Below are positions 1-8,768 of a stretch of DNA of 51,598 nucleotides, in pieces. A program made the position numbers and the translations under genes. This DNA comes from Nitrososphaeraceae archaeon. Lineage in GTDB: Archaea; Thermoproteota; Nitrososphaeria; Nitrososphaerales; Nitrososphaeraceae. The first letter of the stretch is position 1. Each line of letters begins with the position of its first letter. The notes under the pieces were generated by a model that was given only the letters and a program-made list of their open reading frames with translations, was not told the DNA's origin and made no database searches. The DNA lies in the NCBI GenBank assembly GCA_009377575.1, contig WHTU01000021.1, positions 1 through 51,598 of the forward strand, read 5' to 3'.

Positions 1-54
1 CAGCGCGGACGCCTCCTAAGCGTCAGGCCGAGGGTTCAAATCCCTCCGAGCCCG
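1..54 (+). tRNA. tRNA-Arg(CCT), 5' truncated by the window edge
   Basis: The 3' part of a tRNA is visible. The anticodon stem GACGC (8-12) pairs with GCGTC (20-24) around loop CTCCTAA, giving anticodon CCT (15-17), which reads AGG (Arg). A T-arm GAGGG-TTCAAAT-CCCTC follows, then the acceptor strand CGAGCCC (47-53) and discriminator G54. No CCA is encoded. The D arm and 5' acceptor strand lie outside the window. Confidence 0.9.
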
Positions 55-511
55 TAGGAATAGTAATACTACGAAAGTCAACAATCCTCAAGACAGCCTT
101 CGAATGGGAGATACACCTAGATAGCCTATGGAACGTCGTCTATCAAGAATCTCCAAGCTCAGAAGATTTGAATCACTTTACTGCTGGAAAAAGCCTGAAA
201 AAACTTTCGACCCGCTCACTAATATTTGAATGAAAGAGCAGATACATAGCTTTAGATACCTCAAATCCACGGGAATAAATTAATCTTTCATTGAGGGGTG
301 TCTTATGAAAAGTACCAACCTACTTGAAGTACAGCTATATCAGAGTGTCAGTTAATATTTTGACCCATATACTATGAAAGTTGAAGGCAGCGATAGATAA
401 CTGGTAAATAATATCGTCGAAACTGATCATCCCCTCATTTTGCAACTTTATCCCTATCGATATCAACTAATTTTAAATAACGAATGGTGACTAAATCCAA
501 TGGGATTTTCA
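55..511. other. Intergenic stretch, nothing recognised
   Basis: This 457-base AT-rich stretch separates tRNA-Arg from the 3' end of the PhoU-like gene. I found no credible open frame, tRNA-like fold or obvious repeat in it. Short ATG frames such as the one at about 304 end within 20 codons. Confidence 0.5.
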
Positions 512-1507
512 TTAAATTTGCGATTTGGGATAACCTGGTTTTACAAGATCTGCAATGTCGACCCAACATTTAGCAATCCTGTCCATAGAGTAGACGCAGT
601 TAAGAATCGATATGTGGGGGTCAGGCGAGCCCTTAGTAGATTTCTCTTTGATGGAAGCGGATAGGTTTGAGAATTTTAGGTACATTCTTACTACATCCTC
701 GCTCAGCAAATTGTCCTTTGCGATAAATGCGCTTATAGATCTATGTTGCATATTGTCAACGATCATGCCTGCTTCTACGATTTCATTTCCGAATCCAGTT
801 CCCCATAATTTAGGCACTGATGACGAGAATTCTGAGACATAATCACCAGCACTTTCGAGATGGCTTGCCGCTACTCTGTAGTCGAGTATGTCAATATTAC
901 TCAAATTAAGCTTGCGTGCAATCCGCTGGTTTAGCATAGCGCTTCTAATCAAACGGACCAGCAAGAAGTACTGTCTATCAATTTCGTCGTCTCTTCTTAT
1001 GATGAGCTTAATAATCTTTGTATCTTTGTTCACAATAGCCTTAAGTCCATCCCTCATCATTCCTTTGATGATTGCATTCATTCTACGAAGGATTTTGGCT
1101 GCATCTAGTGAACTCACGTCTATAAGGAATTGAAAGTTAATGTTGAGACTATCCTCGTCAACGATTTCAAGTCCGACAAGTTTACCTGTGGCAGTTAGGA
1201 TTTTCTCGCGATCTTCGTAATCTATGGGAGCCCTAGCTTTAATCCTGATGTTATCATAGCCTAACAAATAAGCTCCAAATAGTTGATTGATGAGAATATC
1301 TACAACCCTGGCGGGGTAATCAATACCAAACCCTCTCATGATCCCATTTCTCTCCTTTGAGGGAAGTATGGCAATTGAATTATCATTGCTAAGTTCCATT
1401 AGAATTGTATCACCTTTCTTAAGTTGATTCTGGCGGACCCAATTCGCTGGCAGTGATACAAGCATACTACTTCCTATTTTCTGAAGACGACGGGCATAGG
1501 AGGCCAT
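512..1507 (-). CDS. AbrB-PhoU fusion regulator (phosphate uptake regulator-like)
   Basis: This 331-residue protein starts with an AbrB/SpoVT-type swapped-hairpin DNA-binding segment (about residues 5-50, with RRLQKIGSSMLVSLP and a following KKGD turn). The rest is mostly helical and resembles the PhoU domain of archaeal phosphate uptake regulators. Family members are thought to act as cytoplasmic transcriptional or signalling proteins tied to phosphate. The ATG at 1505-1507 is followed upstream by a 16-bp AT palindrome, and the divergent neighbour is the CoA biosynthesis operon. Control of that operon by this protein is inference. No Pst or Phn transport genes lie nearby. Confidence 0.82.
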   Translation of the reverse strand: MASYARRLQKIGSSMLVSLPANWVRQNQLKKGDTILMELSNDNSIAILPSKERNGIMRGFGIDYPARVVDILINQLFGAYLLGYDNIRIKARAPIDYEDREKILTATGKLVGLEIVDEDSLNINFQFLIDVSSLDAAKILRRMNAIIKGMMRDGLKAIVNKDTKIIKLIIRRDDEIDRQYFLLVRLIRSAMLNQRIARKLNLSNIDILDYRVAASHLESAGDYVSEFSSSVPKLWGTGFGNEIVEAGMIVDNMQHRSISAFIAKDNLLSEDVVRMYLKFSNLSASIKEKSTKGSPDPHISILNCVYSMDRIAKCWVDIADLVKPGYPKSQI

Positions 1508-1513
1508 TAAACA

Positions 1514-1529
1514 TTTAAATATATTTAAA
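1514..1529. promoter_or_regulatory. 16-bp perfect AT palindrome in a divergent promoter region
   Basis: The sequence TTTAAATATATTTAAA is its own reverse complement and lies 7 bases upstream of the AbrB-PhoU start. Further TTTAA/TTAAA half-sites flank it. It may be an operator for the adjacent AbrB-like protein, a TATA element, or both. A separate TATA-like CTTATATTA near 1543-1551 is well placed for pantoate kinase. Confidence 0.45.
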
Positions 1530-1575
1530 CTAATTAAACATTATTCTTATATTATCAATAAATTATAAGATAACT

Positions 1576-2523
1576 ATGGCTACGTTAGTCTCAGATATCA
1601 TCCCTACGTCTACGGCATTCAGCCCAGGACATGTGACAGGAATATTTGATCCTGCAGGAGCAGAGCACAAGGATATACTGAGCAAGGGTTCAACAGGCGC
1701 GGGTTTTTCAATTTATAATGGCATTATCACAATCGCTAAAGCCTTTGAAGCCAAAACCAATGGCTACAACATTTCAATCGACGGTATTCAAGTGCAAAAA
1801 GCACCTGTATCATCCTATATTGCAGAATACTATCTTGGACTAATTGATAAGCCGATCTTTCTACAGATCACCCATATCACTGAAATACCCATTGGGTACG
1901 GTCTTGGCTCAAGTGGCGCAGCTGCACTAAGCCTGTCGTATGCTTTAAACAATTTGTTAAAGGTAGGTCTTAGTAAGATGGAAGCAGCTCAGGTAGCTCA
2001 TTGTGCAGATATCTCATGCAAGACTGGGCTAGGTACAGTTGCTGCCTTATATTCAGGTGGGTACGAGATTAGGTTAAGACCTGGTGCTCCTGGGAAAGGG
2101 CTGATGTTGAGAAAGGATCTTGACGAATACGTTGCAACTATCCTTTGTATTTCACCGTTATCGACCAAGACAATACTGAGTAATAGGTTAATGAAAATAA
2201 GTGATAAAAATTCCTGTTCTAGCGAGCTATTGAATAGGTTGAAATCAATGGATGACATAAACGGATTTCTAGATGCATCTTTTGATTTTGCTGATGCGTT
2301 GGGTCTGACTAGTGGCGTTTGTAAAGGTCCAATTAAGGCTATGAAATCTGAAGGATTCAAATGCAGTGTTGCATTATTTGGTGAAACGGTGTTTACAATC
2401 ATACGACGTGAAAGAGCAAAAGACGTAAGATCCTGCCTGAATCAATTTCATGGCATGCTTATCGAAACTAGCATAGATTCGACGGGCGCTAGAATGATTT
2501 GCGAATGTAAATATGCGAATTAG
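1576..2523 (+). CDS. Pantoate kinase (GHMP family)
   Basis: This 315-residue protein matches archaeal pantoate kinase, which phosphorylates pantoate to 4-phosphopantoate in the archaeal CoA pathway. The N terminus has the family FSPGHVTGIF segment (15-24). The GHMP ATP-binding loop PIGYGLGSSGAAALS lies at about 105-119. It is the first gene of a tight operon: its stop overlaps the next start by 11 bases, followed by panB and coaBC. A TATA-like CTTATATTA about 28 bases before the ATG fits a leaderless transcript. The order PoK-PPS-PanB-CoaBC supports the assignment strongly. Confidence 0.93.
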   Translation: MATLVSDIIPTSTAFSPGHVTGIFDPAGAEHKDILSKGSTGAGFSIYNGIITIAKAFEAKTNGYNISIDGIQVQKAPVSSYIAEYYLGLIDKPIFLQITHITEIPIGYGLGSSGAAALSLSYALNNLLKVGLSKMEAAQVAHCADISCKTGLGTVAALYSGGYEIRLRPGAPGKGLMLRKDLDEYVATILCISPLSTKTILSNRLMKISDKNSCSSELLNRLKSMDDINGFLDASFDFADALGLTSGVCKGPIKAMKSEGFKCSVALFGETVFTIIRRERAKDVRSCLNQFHGMLIETSIDSTGARMICECKYAN

Positions 2524-3280
2524 TATTCCAAAGGATCATCCAAGAGCAGAATCCCTACGAGTAAGAGAGATGCTCGTGGATGGATTAAGAGGTGGACTTG
2601 TTGTTGAAGAAGGTCTGATCGCACATGGAAGGGGAGAAAGCTTTGATTATCTGATAGGCGAGACAACGACACCAAGTGCCATCAGGGCCATCAAGGCTGC
2701 CGCGGCCATGCTGCTTACTTCCAGTCATCCCATCATATCTGTCAATGGAAATTTTGCTGCGCTGTGTGGTAAAGAAATAGCAGAACTGAGTATGGCATGC
2801 GGAGCACTGATCGAGGTAAATTTATTTTATCATTCCATTCATAGAGAACGCGCAATAAAGAGTCACCTTGAGAGATTTGGGGCAAGAGACGTTCTTGGAG
2901 TAGGCAAAAATAGGACTGCAACCATTCCCTACTTAAATGGGGAACGAAAACACGTTGATCCAATGGGGATTGCAGTTGCTGACACCGTATTTGTTCCATT
3001 GGAGGACGGAGACAGGACGGAAGCACTGGTAAAAATGGGTAAAAAGGTCATAGCTGTAGATCTAAATCCACTATCAAGGACCGCAGTCCATGCCCATATA
3101 TCTATAGTAGATAACGTTGTCAGGGTAATTCCTATTTTGGTTCAGATGATACTAGAGCTTAAAAGCGAGAACAGAGATTCTTTAACAAGTATAATTGGTA
3201 AATTTGACAATATTATGAATTTGAATGAAAGCCTTGGACTCATACGGCTTGGAGGTTCTGAAATTAATGCAATCACATAG
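2513..3280 (+). CDS. 4-phosphopantoate--beta-alanine ligase (phosphopantothenate synthetase, COG1701)
   Basis: This 255-residue protein is of usual length for the archaeal phosphopantothenate synthetase family. It condenses 4-phosphopantoate with beta-alanine using ATP, replacing bacterial PanC. Characteristic stretches are IPKDHPRAESL at the N terminus, the SVNGNFAAL segment (about 76-84), the LGVGKNR motif (about 128-134) and the late DLNPLSRTA segment. Its ATG lies inside the 3' end of pantoate kinase (11-base overlap), which implies translational coupling and metabolic pairing of the two steps. Confidence 0.93.
   Translation: MRISIPKDHPRAESLRVREMLVDGLRGGLVVEEGLIAHGRGESFDYLIGETTTPSAIRAIKAAAAMLLTSSHPIISVNGNFAALCGKEIAELSMACGALIEVNLFYHSIHRERAIKSHLERFGARDVLGVGKNRTATIPYLNGERKHVDPMGIAVADTVFVPLEDGDRTEALVKMGKKVIAVDLNPLSRTAVHAHISIVDNVVRVIPILVQMILELKSENRDSLTSIIGKFDNIMNLNESLGLIRLGGSEINAIT
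3251..3256 (+). promoter_or_regulatory. Shine-Dalgarno site fixing the panB start
   Basis: GGAGGT lies 10 bases before the ATG at 3267, inside the 3' end of the phosphopantothenate synthetase gene. It favours this start over the longer open frame that opens at 3225. Confidence 0.7.
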
Positions 3281-4142
3281 GAATCAGTCCAGGAAAAAAA
3301 CTGTAGCAGAGATCGTTGATGCAAAGAAGAATGGAGTAAAACTCGCCGTCTTGACTGCATATGATTTTTCGATGGCCTCAATTATTGACATGAGTGAAAT
3401 TGACATAATCCTAGTAGGAGATAGTGCAGGAATGGTAATGCTTGGATATCCAAACACTAGGCCAGTGAATATGGTAGAAATGTTACTATTTTGTAAGGCG
3501 GTAGCTAACGCCTCAAGCAAAGCAATGATAACTGTAGATATGCCATTTGGTTCCTACCAAAACAGCATCGATAAAACCATCTCAAACGCAATAAAATTGA
3601 TCAAGGCCGGAGCAGACTCAGTTAAGGTCGAGGGCGGTGAAGAAATATCTAGTCGAATAGAAGCTCTAGTTGAGCTAGGAATACCGGTTATGGGACATAT
3701 TGGATACAAGCCTCAGACCTCGAGTATGTGGAATTTTACAAAAGCCGCCGGAAAAACCAAGGAGTCAGCGCTAAAACTCTTACATGATGCGAAGGCTATC
3801 GAAAAGGCAGGAGCATTTAGTATTGTACTTGAAATGGTAACCACTGAGGCTGCTGAAATAATCACGAAGAATTTGTCGATACCAACTATAGGAATAGGTT
3901 CAGGGCCTATTTGTGATGGTCAGGTGTTGGTATCTTATGATATGCTAGGAATCTATCAAAACATGAAGCCAAGATTTGTAAAGAAGTATCTAGATTTAAA
4001 TCAGTTGATTGCTGAATCAGTTCAGACCTATTCACGTGAGGTAAAATCGGGAATATTTCCCAGTAATGAGAACGCTATCCACATGGATTCTAAGGAATAT
4101 GAGGAATTCTTGGATGAATGCGGACTTCGAGTTAGCAAATGA
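3267..4142 (+). CDS. panB: 3-methyl-2-oxobutanoate hydroxymethyltransferase
   Basis: PanB transfers a hydroxymethyl group from 5,10-methylene-tetrahydrofolate (or a pterin analogue) to 2-oxoisovalerate, giving ketopantoate. The protein from the ATG at 3267 has 291 residues, close to bacterial PanB. Family signatures are LTAYDFSMAS, the metal-binding VGDSAGMVMLGY, KVEGG, MGHIGYKPQ and IGIGSGPICDGQVLV. The open frame extends upstream to 3225, but a GGAGGT site and family alignment (KKTVAEI near the N terminus) favour 3267. It overlaps the preceding gene by 14 bases and coaBC by 4 (ATGA), so the four genes probably form one operon. Confidence 0.93.
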   Translation: MQSHRNQSRKKTVAEIVDAKKNGVKLAVLTAYDFSMASIIDMSEIDIILVGDSAGMVMLGYPNTRPVNMVEMLLFCKAVANASSKAMITVDMPFGSYQNSIDKTISNAIKLIKAGADSVKVEGGEEISSRIEALVELGIPVMGHIGYKPQTSSMWNFTKAAGKTKESALKLLHDAKAIEKAGAFSIVLEMVTTEAAEIITKNLSIPTIGIGSGPICDGQVLVSYDMLGIYQNMKPRFVKKYLDLNQLIAESVQTYSREVKSGIFPSNENAIHMDSKEYEEFLDECGLRVSK

Positions 4143-5431
4143 AAAAGCATCTGTATCGTCCAACTAGAGACATTTATAGTACGGAAGGAGAAGAGCTAGT
4201 AGGCACCCGCATGGTGCTTTGCGTTACTGGTAGTGTTGCGGCGTACAAGGCAATTGACGTCGCTAGATTGATGGTTAAGCATGGAGCTGAGGTCTTCGCA
4301 GTTATGAGTCATGGAACGTCAAGAATATTTCTTTCCCAGGAAATGATGAAATGGGCAACAGGAAATGATGTAGTTACCGAACTGACCGGCAATTTGGAAC
4401 ATATTTCATTGGCTGATCGAGATACGACCGACATGGTTATAGTTTACCCGTGTACTGCAAATACCGTCGGTAAATTAGCTAACGGAATAGATGACACCGT
4501 TGTAACTTCTGTCCTAACTGTTGCACTTGGATCCAATATCCCTATTGTTATCTGTCCTGCCATGCACGAAGCAATGTATTATAACAGGATCATACAAGAG
4601 AACATCAAAAAGCTCAAAACAAATGGAGTAAAATTTCTGGAGCCGCGAATTGAACAAGGAAAAGCCAAGCTGATTGCTGCCAATGAACTTCTTCAATATG
4701 TTCAAGACAGTCAAATAGGCAAGAGAAACAAAAAGTTGGGTGGAATGAGCGTTCTAATTACTGCGGGTAGTACTGCAGAATACATCGACCCAATTCGTGT
4801 TATCATGAATATGAGTTCTGGGAAGATGGGTATGTCACTTGCAAAAGAAGTACATGCCAGAGGGGCCAGTGTGACCTTAGTTTACGGACATGGATCAGTG
4901 GACCCTGGTACTTACCTGCAGGCTCCGAACATCGAAATTCATAGAGTAAATACGGCTCAAGAGATGTTTGAATCGGTCATGTCCGAACTGACTGAGAAGA
5001 GATTTGATGTAGTTATCCTTACGTCAGCCACTTCTGATTTTTCAATAGCAAAGAGATGGAATAACAAAATTGACAGTTCTCTAGACAAGGTAGAAATTAC
5101 TCTTGTACCGATTAACAAGATTATTTCAAACGTAAAGAAAGTATGCAAACATGACGTTTTCTTGATTGGATTTAAAGCTGAATATAATGTAGAACCCAAA
5201 GTCCTTATCGAAAAAGCCTACTCTAAACTTCTTGAATCAGGAGCGGATCTGATTATAGCCAATGATGTAGGAAAAAGGAATACAGGATTTGGATCGGATA
5301 ATAATGAAGTCTACATAATCGATCGACAAAGAAACACCACACACTTGCCGATTCAGACGAAAGATAAGATATCGGCACAAATATTGGATTTCATCGAGAG
5401 AAAATATCTTTCGTCAGAAACTACTAACTAA
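4139..5431 (+). CDS. coaBC: Bifunctional phosphopantothenoylcysteine decarboxylase/phosphopantothenate--cysteine ligase
   Basis: This 430-residue fusion makes 4'-phosphopantetheine from phosphopantothenate and cysteine. The N-terminal flavoprotein half (CoaC) shows LCVTGSVAAYKAIDVAR, YPCTANTVGKLANGIDD and CPAMHEAMYYN, whose motifs bind FMN and substrate. The CoaB half begins near residue 200 with VLITAGSTAEYIDPIRVI and ends with IIANDVGKRNTGFGSDNNEV. A stretch of about 20 residues precedes the usual CoaC start. The ATG overlaps the panB stop by 4 bases. Its TAA overlaps the stop of the convergent M24 peptidase gene at 5428-5431. Confidence 0.95.
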   Translation: MKKHLYRPTRDIYSTEGEELVGTRMVLCVTGSVAAYKAIDVARLMVKHGAEVFAVMSHGTSRIFLSQEMMKWATGNDVVTELTGNLEHISLADRDTTDMVIVYPCTANTVGKLANGIDDTVVTSVLTVALGSNIPIVICPAMHEAMYYNRIIQENIKKLKTNGVKFLEPRIEQGKAKLIAANELLQYVQDSQIGKRNKKLGGMSVLITAGSTAEYIDPIRVIMNMSSGKMGMSLAKEVHARGASVTLVYGHGSVDPGTYLQAPNIEIHRVNTAQEMFESVMSELTEKRFDVVILTSATSDFSIAKRWNNKIDSSLDKVEITLVPINKIISNVKKVCKHDVFLIGFKAEYNVEPKVLIEKAYSKLLESGADLIIANDVGKRNTGFGSDNNEVYIIDRQRNTTHLPIQTKDKISAQILDFIERKYLSSETTN

Positions 5432-6540
5432 CCTAAACAGATCAGTTCCTTAGGAAAGCTATTTAGATTTGAGATCGTGTTTCTGTTCTTGGAACTCTTG
5501 TCTTTGCTGTTAGCAGTTTTGATTATGACACTGTCCTCAATTCGTACACCAAACTTCCCGTTTGTATATATACCTGGTTCAATTGTAACAGCCATCCCTG
5601 GCCTCACCATCTCTTCTCCATTTTTGCTGATCCATGGTGGTTCATGCACTTCCAATCCTATTCCATGGCCCGTGGAGTGTATGAATTTACTTCCATACCC
5701 TCTCTCGGCGATTACATTTCTGCAGGCCAGGTCAACTTGACCAAATTTGTCGGCTAACCGCAATGATTCCAAACCAATTTGCTGTGCATCCTTTACACAT
5801 TCATAAACTTGCTTTATCTCCTCAGCAGCATGACCAATAACAAATGTCCGTGTAGCGTCTGCCACGTATCCCTGATACTGAACTACTAGGTCAACAATTA
5901 CCGTATCCCCTGTTGAAAATGGCCTTGTAGTGATCTCAGAATGAGGAAAGGCAGCATTAGGGCCACCAGCGATAATAAAGGGATATCGAGTACTCTTGTA
6001 TGAAACTAACGTTCCTCCAAGAAGATAAGTTTCGGAGACAAGCAAGGCCATTAATTCAATTTCTGTTTTATTCTCTCTGATATGCTCAATGCTTAAATTG
6101 AACAGACTATCAATAATTTTTGCAGCTTTGGAGATTTTTTCCTGTTCATCAAAATCCTTTATGATCCGACTCATGGTAAAGGGTTTGTTATTCACCTTTA
6201 CATTGCTTTTACCCAATTTCTCAATCATCACCGAAATAGTATGAAAATCGGTACTATCTGTGCATACGAATTTCCCCGCTAATTCGTCAATTACCCTTAA
6301 CAGAATGTCTTTCCCTCTTTCTGCGGATATTAACTCGCATGAAAGTGCGGCTTCCTCAGCTCTAGCCATCTCCAATGCAGGAGTAATAATTTTGGTACTT
6401 TCGCCAGAACAAATGCTCACAGATTCTCCCCAAAAACCTGTCAAGTAGAATGTATCTTCAGGATTAAACGATACCACAGTACTACACCCAATCCTCTCTG
6501 CATAATCTAATACACGTTTCCTATGATCGTTAACCAGCAT
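5428..6540 (-). CDS. M24 family metallopeptidase (Xaa-Pro dipeptidase/aminopeptidase type)
   Basis: This 370-residue protein has a creatinase-like N-terminal domain and a C-terminal pita-bread domain typical of Xaa-Pro peptidases. The metal ligands are visible: two Asp in IVDLVVQYQGYVADATR, His in HSTGHGIGLEVHE, Glu in TIEPGIY and Glu in VRIEDSV. The role is inferred to be cleavage of proline-containing dipeptides in the cytoplasm. The open frame extends to 6663, but that would overlap the divergent aminotransferase start. The ATG at 6538-6540 fits the family N terminus better. Confidence 0.88.
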   Translation of the reverse strand: MLVNDHRKRVLDYAERIGCSTVVSFNPEDTFYLTGFWGESVSICSGESTKIITPALEMARAEEAALSCELISAERGKDILLRVIDELAGKFVCTDSTDFHTISVMIEKLGKSNVKVNNKPFTMSRIIKDFDEQEKISKAAKIIDSLFNLSIEHIRENKTEIELMALLVSETYLLGGTLVSYKSTRYPFIIAGGPNAAFPHSEITTRPFSTGDTVIVDLVVQYQGYVADATRTFVIGHAAEEIKQVYECVKDAQQIGLESLRLADKFGQVDLACRNVIAERGYGSKFIHSTGHGIGLEVHEPPWISKNGEEMVRPGMAVTIEPGIYTNGKFGVRIEDSVIIKTANSKDKSSKNRNTISNLNSFPKELICLG

Positions 6541-6590
6541 GGTTATCTTGTTACATACCCCAATAGGCAAATAGCTAATAAACGTAATTG

Positions 6591-6599
6591 TATAAATAA
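6591..6599 (+). promoter_or_regulatory. TATA box for the class V aminotransferase
   Basis: TATAAATAA lies about 35 bases before the ATG at 6630, so transcription would begin at about 6620 with a leader near 10 bases. It sits between the divergent start codons at 6540 and 6630. Confidence 0.6.
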
Positions 6600-6629
6600 C
6601 GGATGATGCCCCCAGGTATTGAGACTTAA

Positions 6630-7769
6630 ATGGAATATCTGGTAATGCTCCCTGGGCCCACAAACGTGCCAGCCAGAGTAATGAATGCTATGCTTTCCCC
6701 CATAATTAATCACAGAAGCGACGACTTTCGAACCCTATATAGAAGCGTAGTAGATAAAACCCAACGCGTATTTCAGACCGCTAATGACATAGTCGTTTTA
6801 ACTGCTTCTGGCACTGGTGCGGTAGAAGCATCAGTCATCAATCTAGTAAAAAAGAGTGATAAAATAATAATCCCAGTCAATGGGGAATTTGGCAGTAGAT
6901 TGGCTGACCTCATTGATAACTGGGGTGGTAATTCCATACGGATAAATTCGAAATTTGGAGAGAACCCACCTATTGAACAGATAGAGGACGCATTTGAAGT
7001 AAATAAGGATATAAAGGCGCTATACGCGGTTTATAATGAGACATCAACTGGAACATCCTTAAGGTACCTAGAAAAGCTTGGAGAACTTTGTTCTAAGTAT
7101 GGGTCTCTCTTTATTGTAGACGCGGTTTCCATTTTAGGGGGGGACGAGCTTCCGGTTGACAAGTGGGGAATAGATGTGTGTGTGACAGCTTCTCAGAAGG
7201 CTCTCGCCGCACCTCCAGGTGTTGCGCCTATATCCATAAGCGCCAAGGCAAAGAAGCAGATGATCGAAAATCCTCCGCCAACCCAATACTTCAACTTAAA
7301 AAGATATTTCAAATATTTCGCAGATAGTGGTGAAACTCCCTTTACTCCAGCATTGCCACTATTGTTCGCTTACCGAGAAGCATTGGAGATGGTATTGGAA
7401 GAAGGACTAGAAAAGAGGATTGAACGTCATAGGAGATGTGCCAACGCATTTTACACTGGTCTAAATGAGTTAGGGTTCACGCCTTTCGCGCATCCTGACG
7501 CAAGGAGCAACGTCGTAATAGCCTTTAATTACATTCCTGGCATTGAAGATAAAACTTTCAGAAAAATTCTTAACGAAGATTTCCGTGTCCTAATCGCGGG
7601 TGGTTTTGGCGAGTTGAAGGGAAAGGTTTTTAGGATAGGTTCAATGGGTGAAGTAGATCGCTATCATGTTATTAGAACTTTGTCCGCTATCGCATCAACC
7701 TTGAAAATCATGGGTATTCAAACAAAATCCGAAGCCATACCTGTCGCGATGAAAGCACTGAATATATGA
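6630..7769 (+). CDS. Class V aminotransferase (alanine--glyoxylate/serine--pyruvate type)
   Basis: This 379-residue PLP enzyme resembles the SPT/AGT group that interconverts alanine, serine, glyoxylate and hydroxypyruvate. The N terminus has the LPGPTNVP signature (7-14) and NHRSDDF substrate region. The TGTSL loop and VDAVSILGGDELPVD lead to the PLP lysine in ASQKALAAPPG (Lys190). A G7 run at 7137-7143 encodes the two Gly of LGGDE and keeps frame. A second ATG at 6645 (MLPGP) is an alternative start. Exact substrate cannot be told; in thaumarchaea such genes may serve glycine or serine supply. Confidence 0.88.
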   Translation: MEYLVMLPGPTNVPARVMNAMLSPIINHRSDDFRTLYRSVVDKTQRVFQTANDIVVLTASGTGAVEASVINLVKKSDKIIIPVNGEFGSRLADLIDNWGGNSIRINSKFGENPPIEQIEDAFEVNKDIKALYAVYNETSTGTSLRYLEKLGELCSKYGSLFIVDAVSILGGDELPVDKWGIDVCVTASQKALAAPPGVAPISISAKAKKQMIENPPPTQYFNLKRYFKYFADSGETPFTPALPLLFAYREALEMVLEEGLEKRIERHRRCANAFYTGLNELGFTPFAHPDARSNVVIAFNYIPGIEDKTFRKILNEDFRVLIAGGFGELKGKVFRIGSMGEVDRYHVIRTLSAIASTLKIMGIQTKSEAIPVAMKALNI

Positions 7770-7829
7770 AGATAAATCTCTTGGAAGGAACACTCAAACT
7801 TAATATATGGTACTTCGATAGCGACATGT

Positions 7830-8726
7830 ATGCCCTTGGAGAAAGGTTCGCTCATACTCTTAGATTACACGGCCAAGATTAAAGATACTGATAATATAAT
7901 TGAAACCACCATCGAAGAAGATGCCAAAGAATCTGGGACGCATGATCCTTCCCGTAACTATGAACCTAAATTAATCTCAGTAGGGGAGGGTTGGGTTTTG
8001 AAGGGACTGGACGAAGCTTTATCCACAGCAAATGAAGGAGATAAGATGAATGTAGAGATTTCACCAGATAAGGGCTTTGGCGAAAGAGATCCCAGTAAGA
8101 TCCGGATGATTCCTCAAAGGAAACTTGGTGACAAGGCGGATGAGGTTTCTATTGGCGATGAAATCGAAATTGAAAAACGGAAGGGCATAGTAAGGTACGT
8201 AGGCTCAGGCAGAGTTCAATTAGATTTCAATCATAGATACGCCGGAAGAGTTCTTCTCTACAATATCAATGTAGTAAAGAAAATTCAAACAGACGATGAG
8301 AAGGTCAAGTCGTTGACTAGAAGATGGATACCACTGAAAGACGACAAGATCAAATTCGAAATAAAAAGTCCGATCCTTGAATTGTTCCTACCTGAGGAAA
8401 CCTTCCTTCTGGACGGAATACAAATCATAAAGGGAGCAGTATCAAATGAAATTTTCAAGTATGTACCTTCAATAACATCGGTTAAATTCATTGAAGAATA
8501 CGCTACTCGAGAAAATGTTAAGAAAGATAACAATGCTGATGAGCAAGAAGGCAAGAAAGTAGAAGAGCAAGAAGGCAAGAAAGTAGAAGAGAAAGAAGGC
8601 AAGAAAGTAGAAGAGAAAGAAGGCAAGAAAGTAGAAGAGAAAGAAGGCAAGAAAGTAGAAGAGAAAGAAGGCAAGAAAGTAGAAGAGAAAGAAGGCAAGA
8701 AAGTAGAAGAGCAAAAAAAGAAGTAG
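7830..8726 (+). CDS. FKBP-type peptidyl-prolyl isomerase (SlyD-like) with a lysine/glutamate repeat tail
   Basis: This 298-residue cytoplasmic protein starts with an FKBP core (GSLILLDYTAKIKDT, then VGEGWVLKGLDEAL). An insert-in-flap segment occurs around residues 90-135 (DKGFGERDPSKIRMIP), as in archaeal SlyD-like foldases. A second globular part follows to about residue 230. Residues 238-293 are seven tandem octapeptides of the type EKEGKKVE, the first two beginning EQ. This tail is highly charged and not part of the FKBP domain. The TATA-like TTAATATATGG near 7799-7809 is about 26 bases from the ATG, suggesting a leaderless mRNA. Confidence 0.9.
   Translation: MPLEKGSLILLDYTAKIKDTDNIIETTIEEDAKESGTHDPSRNYEPKLISVGEGWVLKGLDEALSTANEGDKMNVEISPDKGFGERDPSKIRMIPQRKLGDKADEVSIGDEIEIEKRKGIVRYVGSGRVQLDFNHRYAGRVLLYNINVVKKIQTDDEKVKSLTRRWIPLKDDKIKFEIKSPILELFLPEETFLLDGIQIIKGAVSNEIFKYVPSITSVKFIEEYATRENVKKDNNADEQEGKKVEEQEGKKVEEKEGKKVEEKEGKKVEEKEGKKVEEKEGKKVEEKEGKKVEEQKKK
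8541..8708 (+). repeat. Seven tandem 24-bp repeats in the FKBP gene
   Basis: Each unit encodes an octapeptide E(Q/K)EGKKVE. The first two units carry GAGCAA and the next five GAGAAA at the unit start, otherwise the copies are identical. A partial unit encoding EQKKK ends the gene. Near-identity at the DNA level points to recent expansion by slippage or unequal recombination. Confidence 0.95.
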
Positions 8727-8731
8727 TGATT

Positions 8732-8753
8732 CAGCTACTTTTAGTAGTTGCTG
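8732..8753. terminator. Hairpin plus T-run between convergent FKBP and egsA genes
   Basis: CAGCTACT (8732-8739) pairs with AGTAG..GCTG (8743-8753) with a small bulge, followed by TTTGTTTTT. It lies just after the FKBP stop and just before the egsA stop on the other strand. A terminator role is inferred from position. Confidence 0.5.
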
Positions 8754-8768
8754 TTTGTTTTTAGCTGT

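Noticed and set aside
7137-7143. G7 run in the aminotransferase as a frameshift
   Set aside because: It encodes the two Gly of LGGDE and the protein continues in a normal conserved frame.
8541-8708. Regular direct repeats considered as a CRISPR array
   Set aside because: The units are adjacent 24-bp coding repeats with no unique spacers. The same applies to 24627-24698 and 49941-50060.
8285-8714. Two long minus-strand frames with Phe/Ser/Leu repeats
   Set aside because: They are reverse-strand readings of the FKBP octapeptide repeats.
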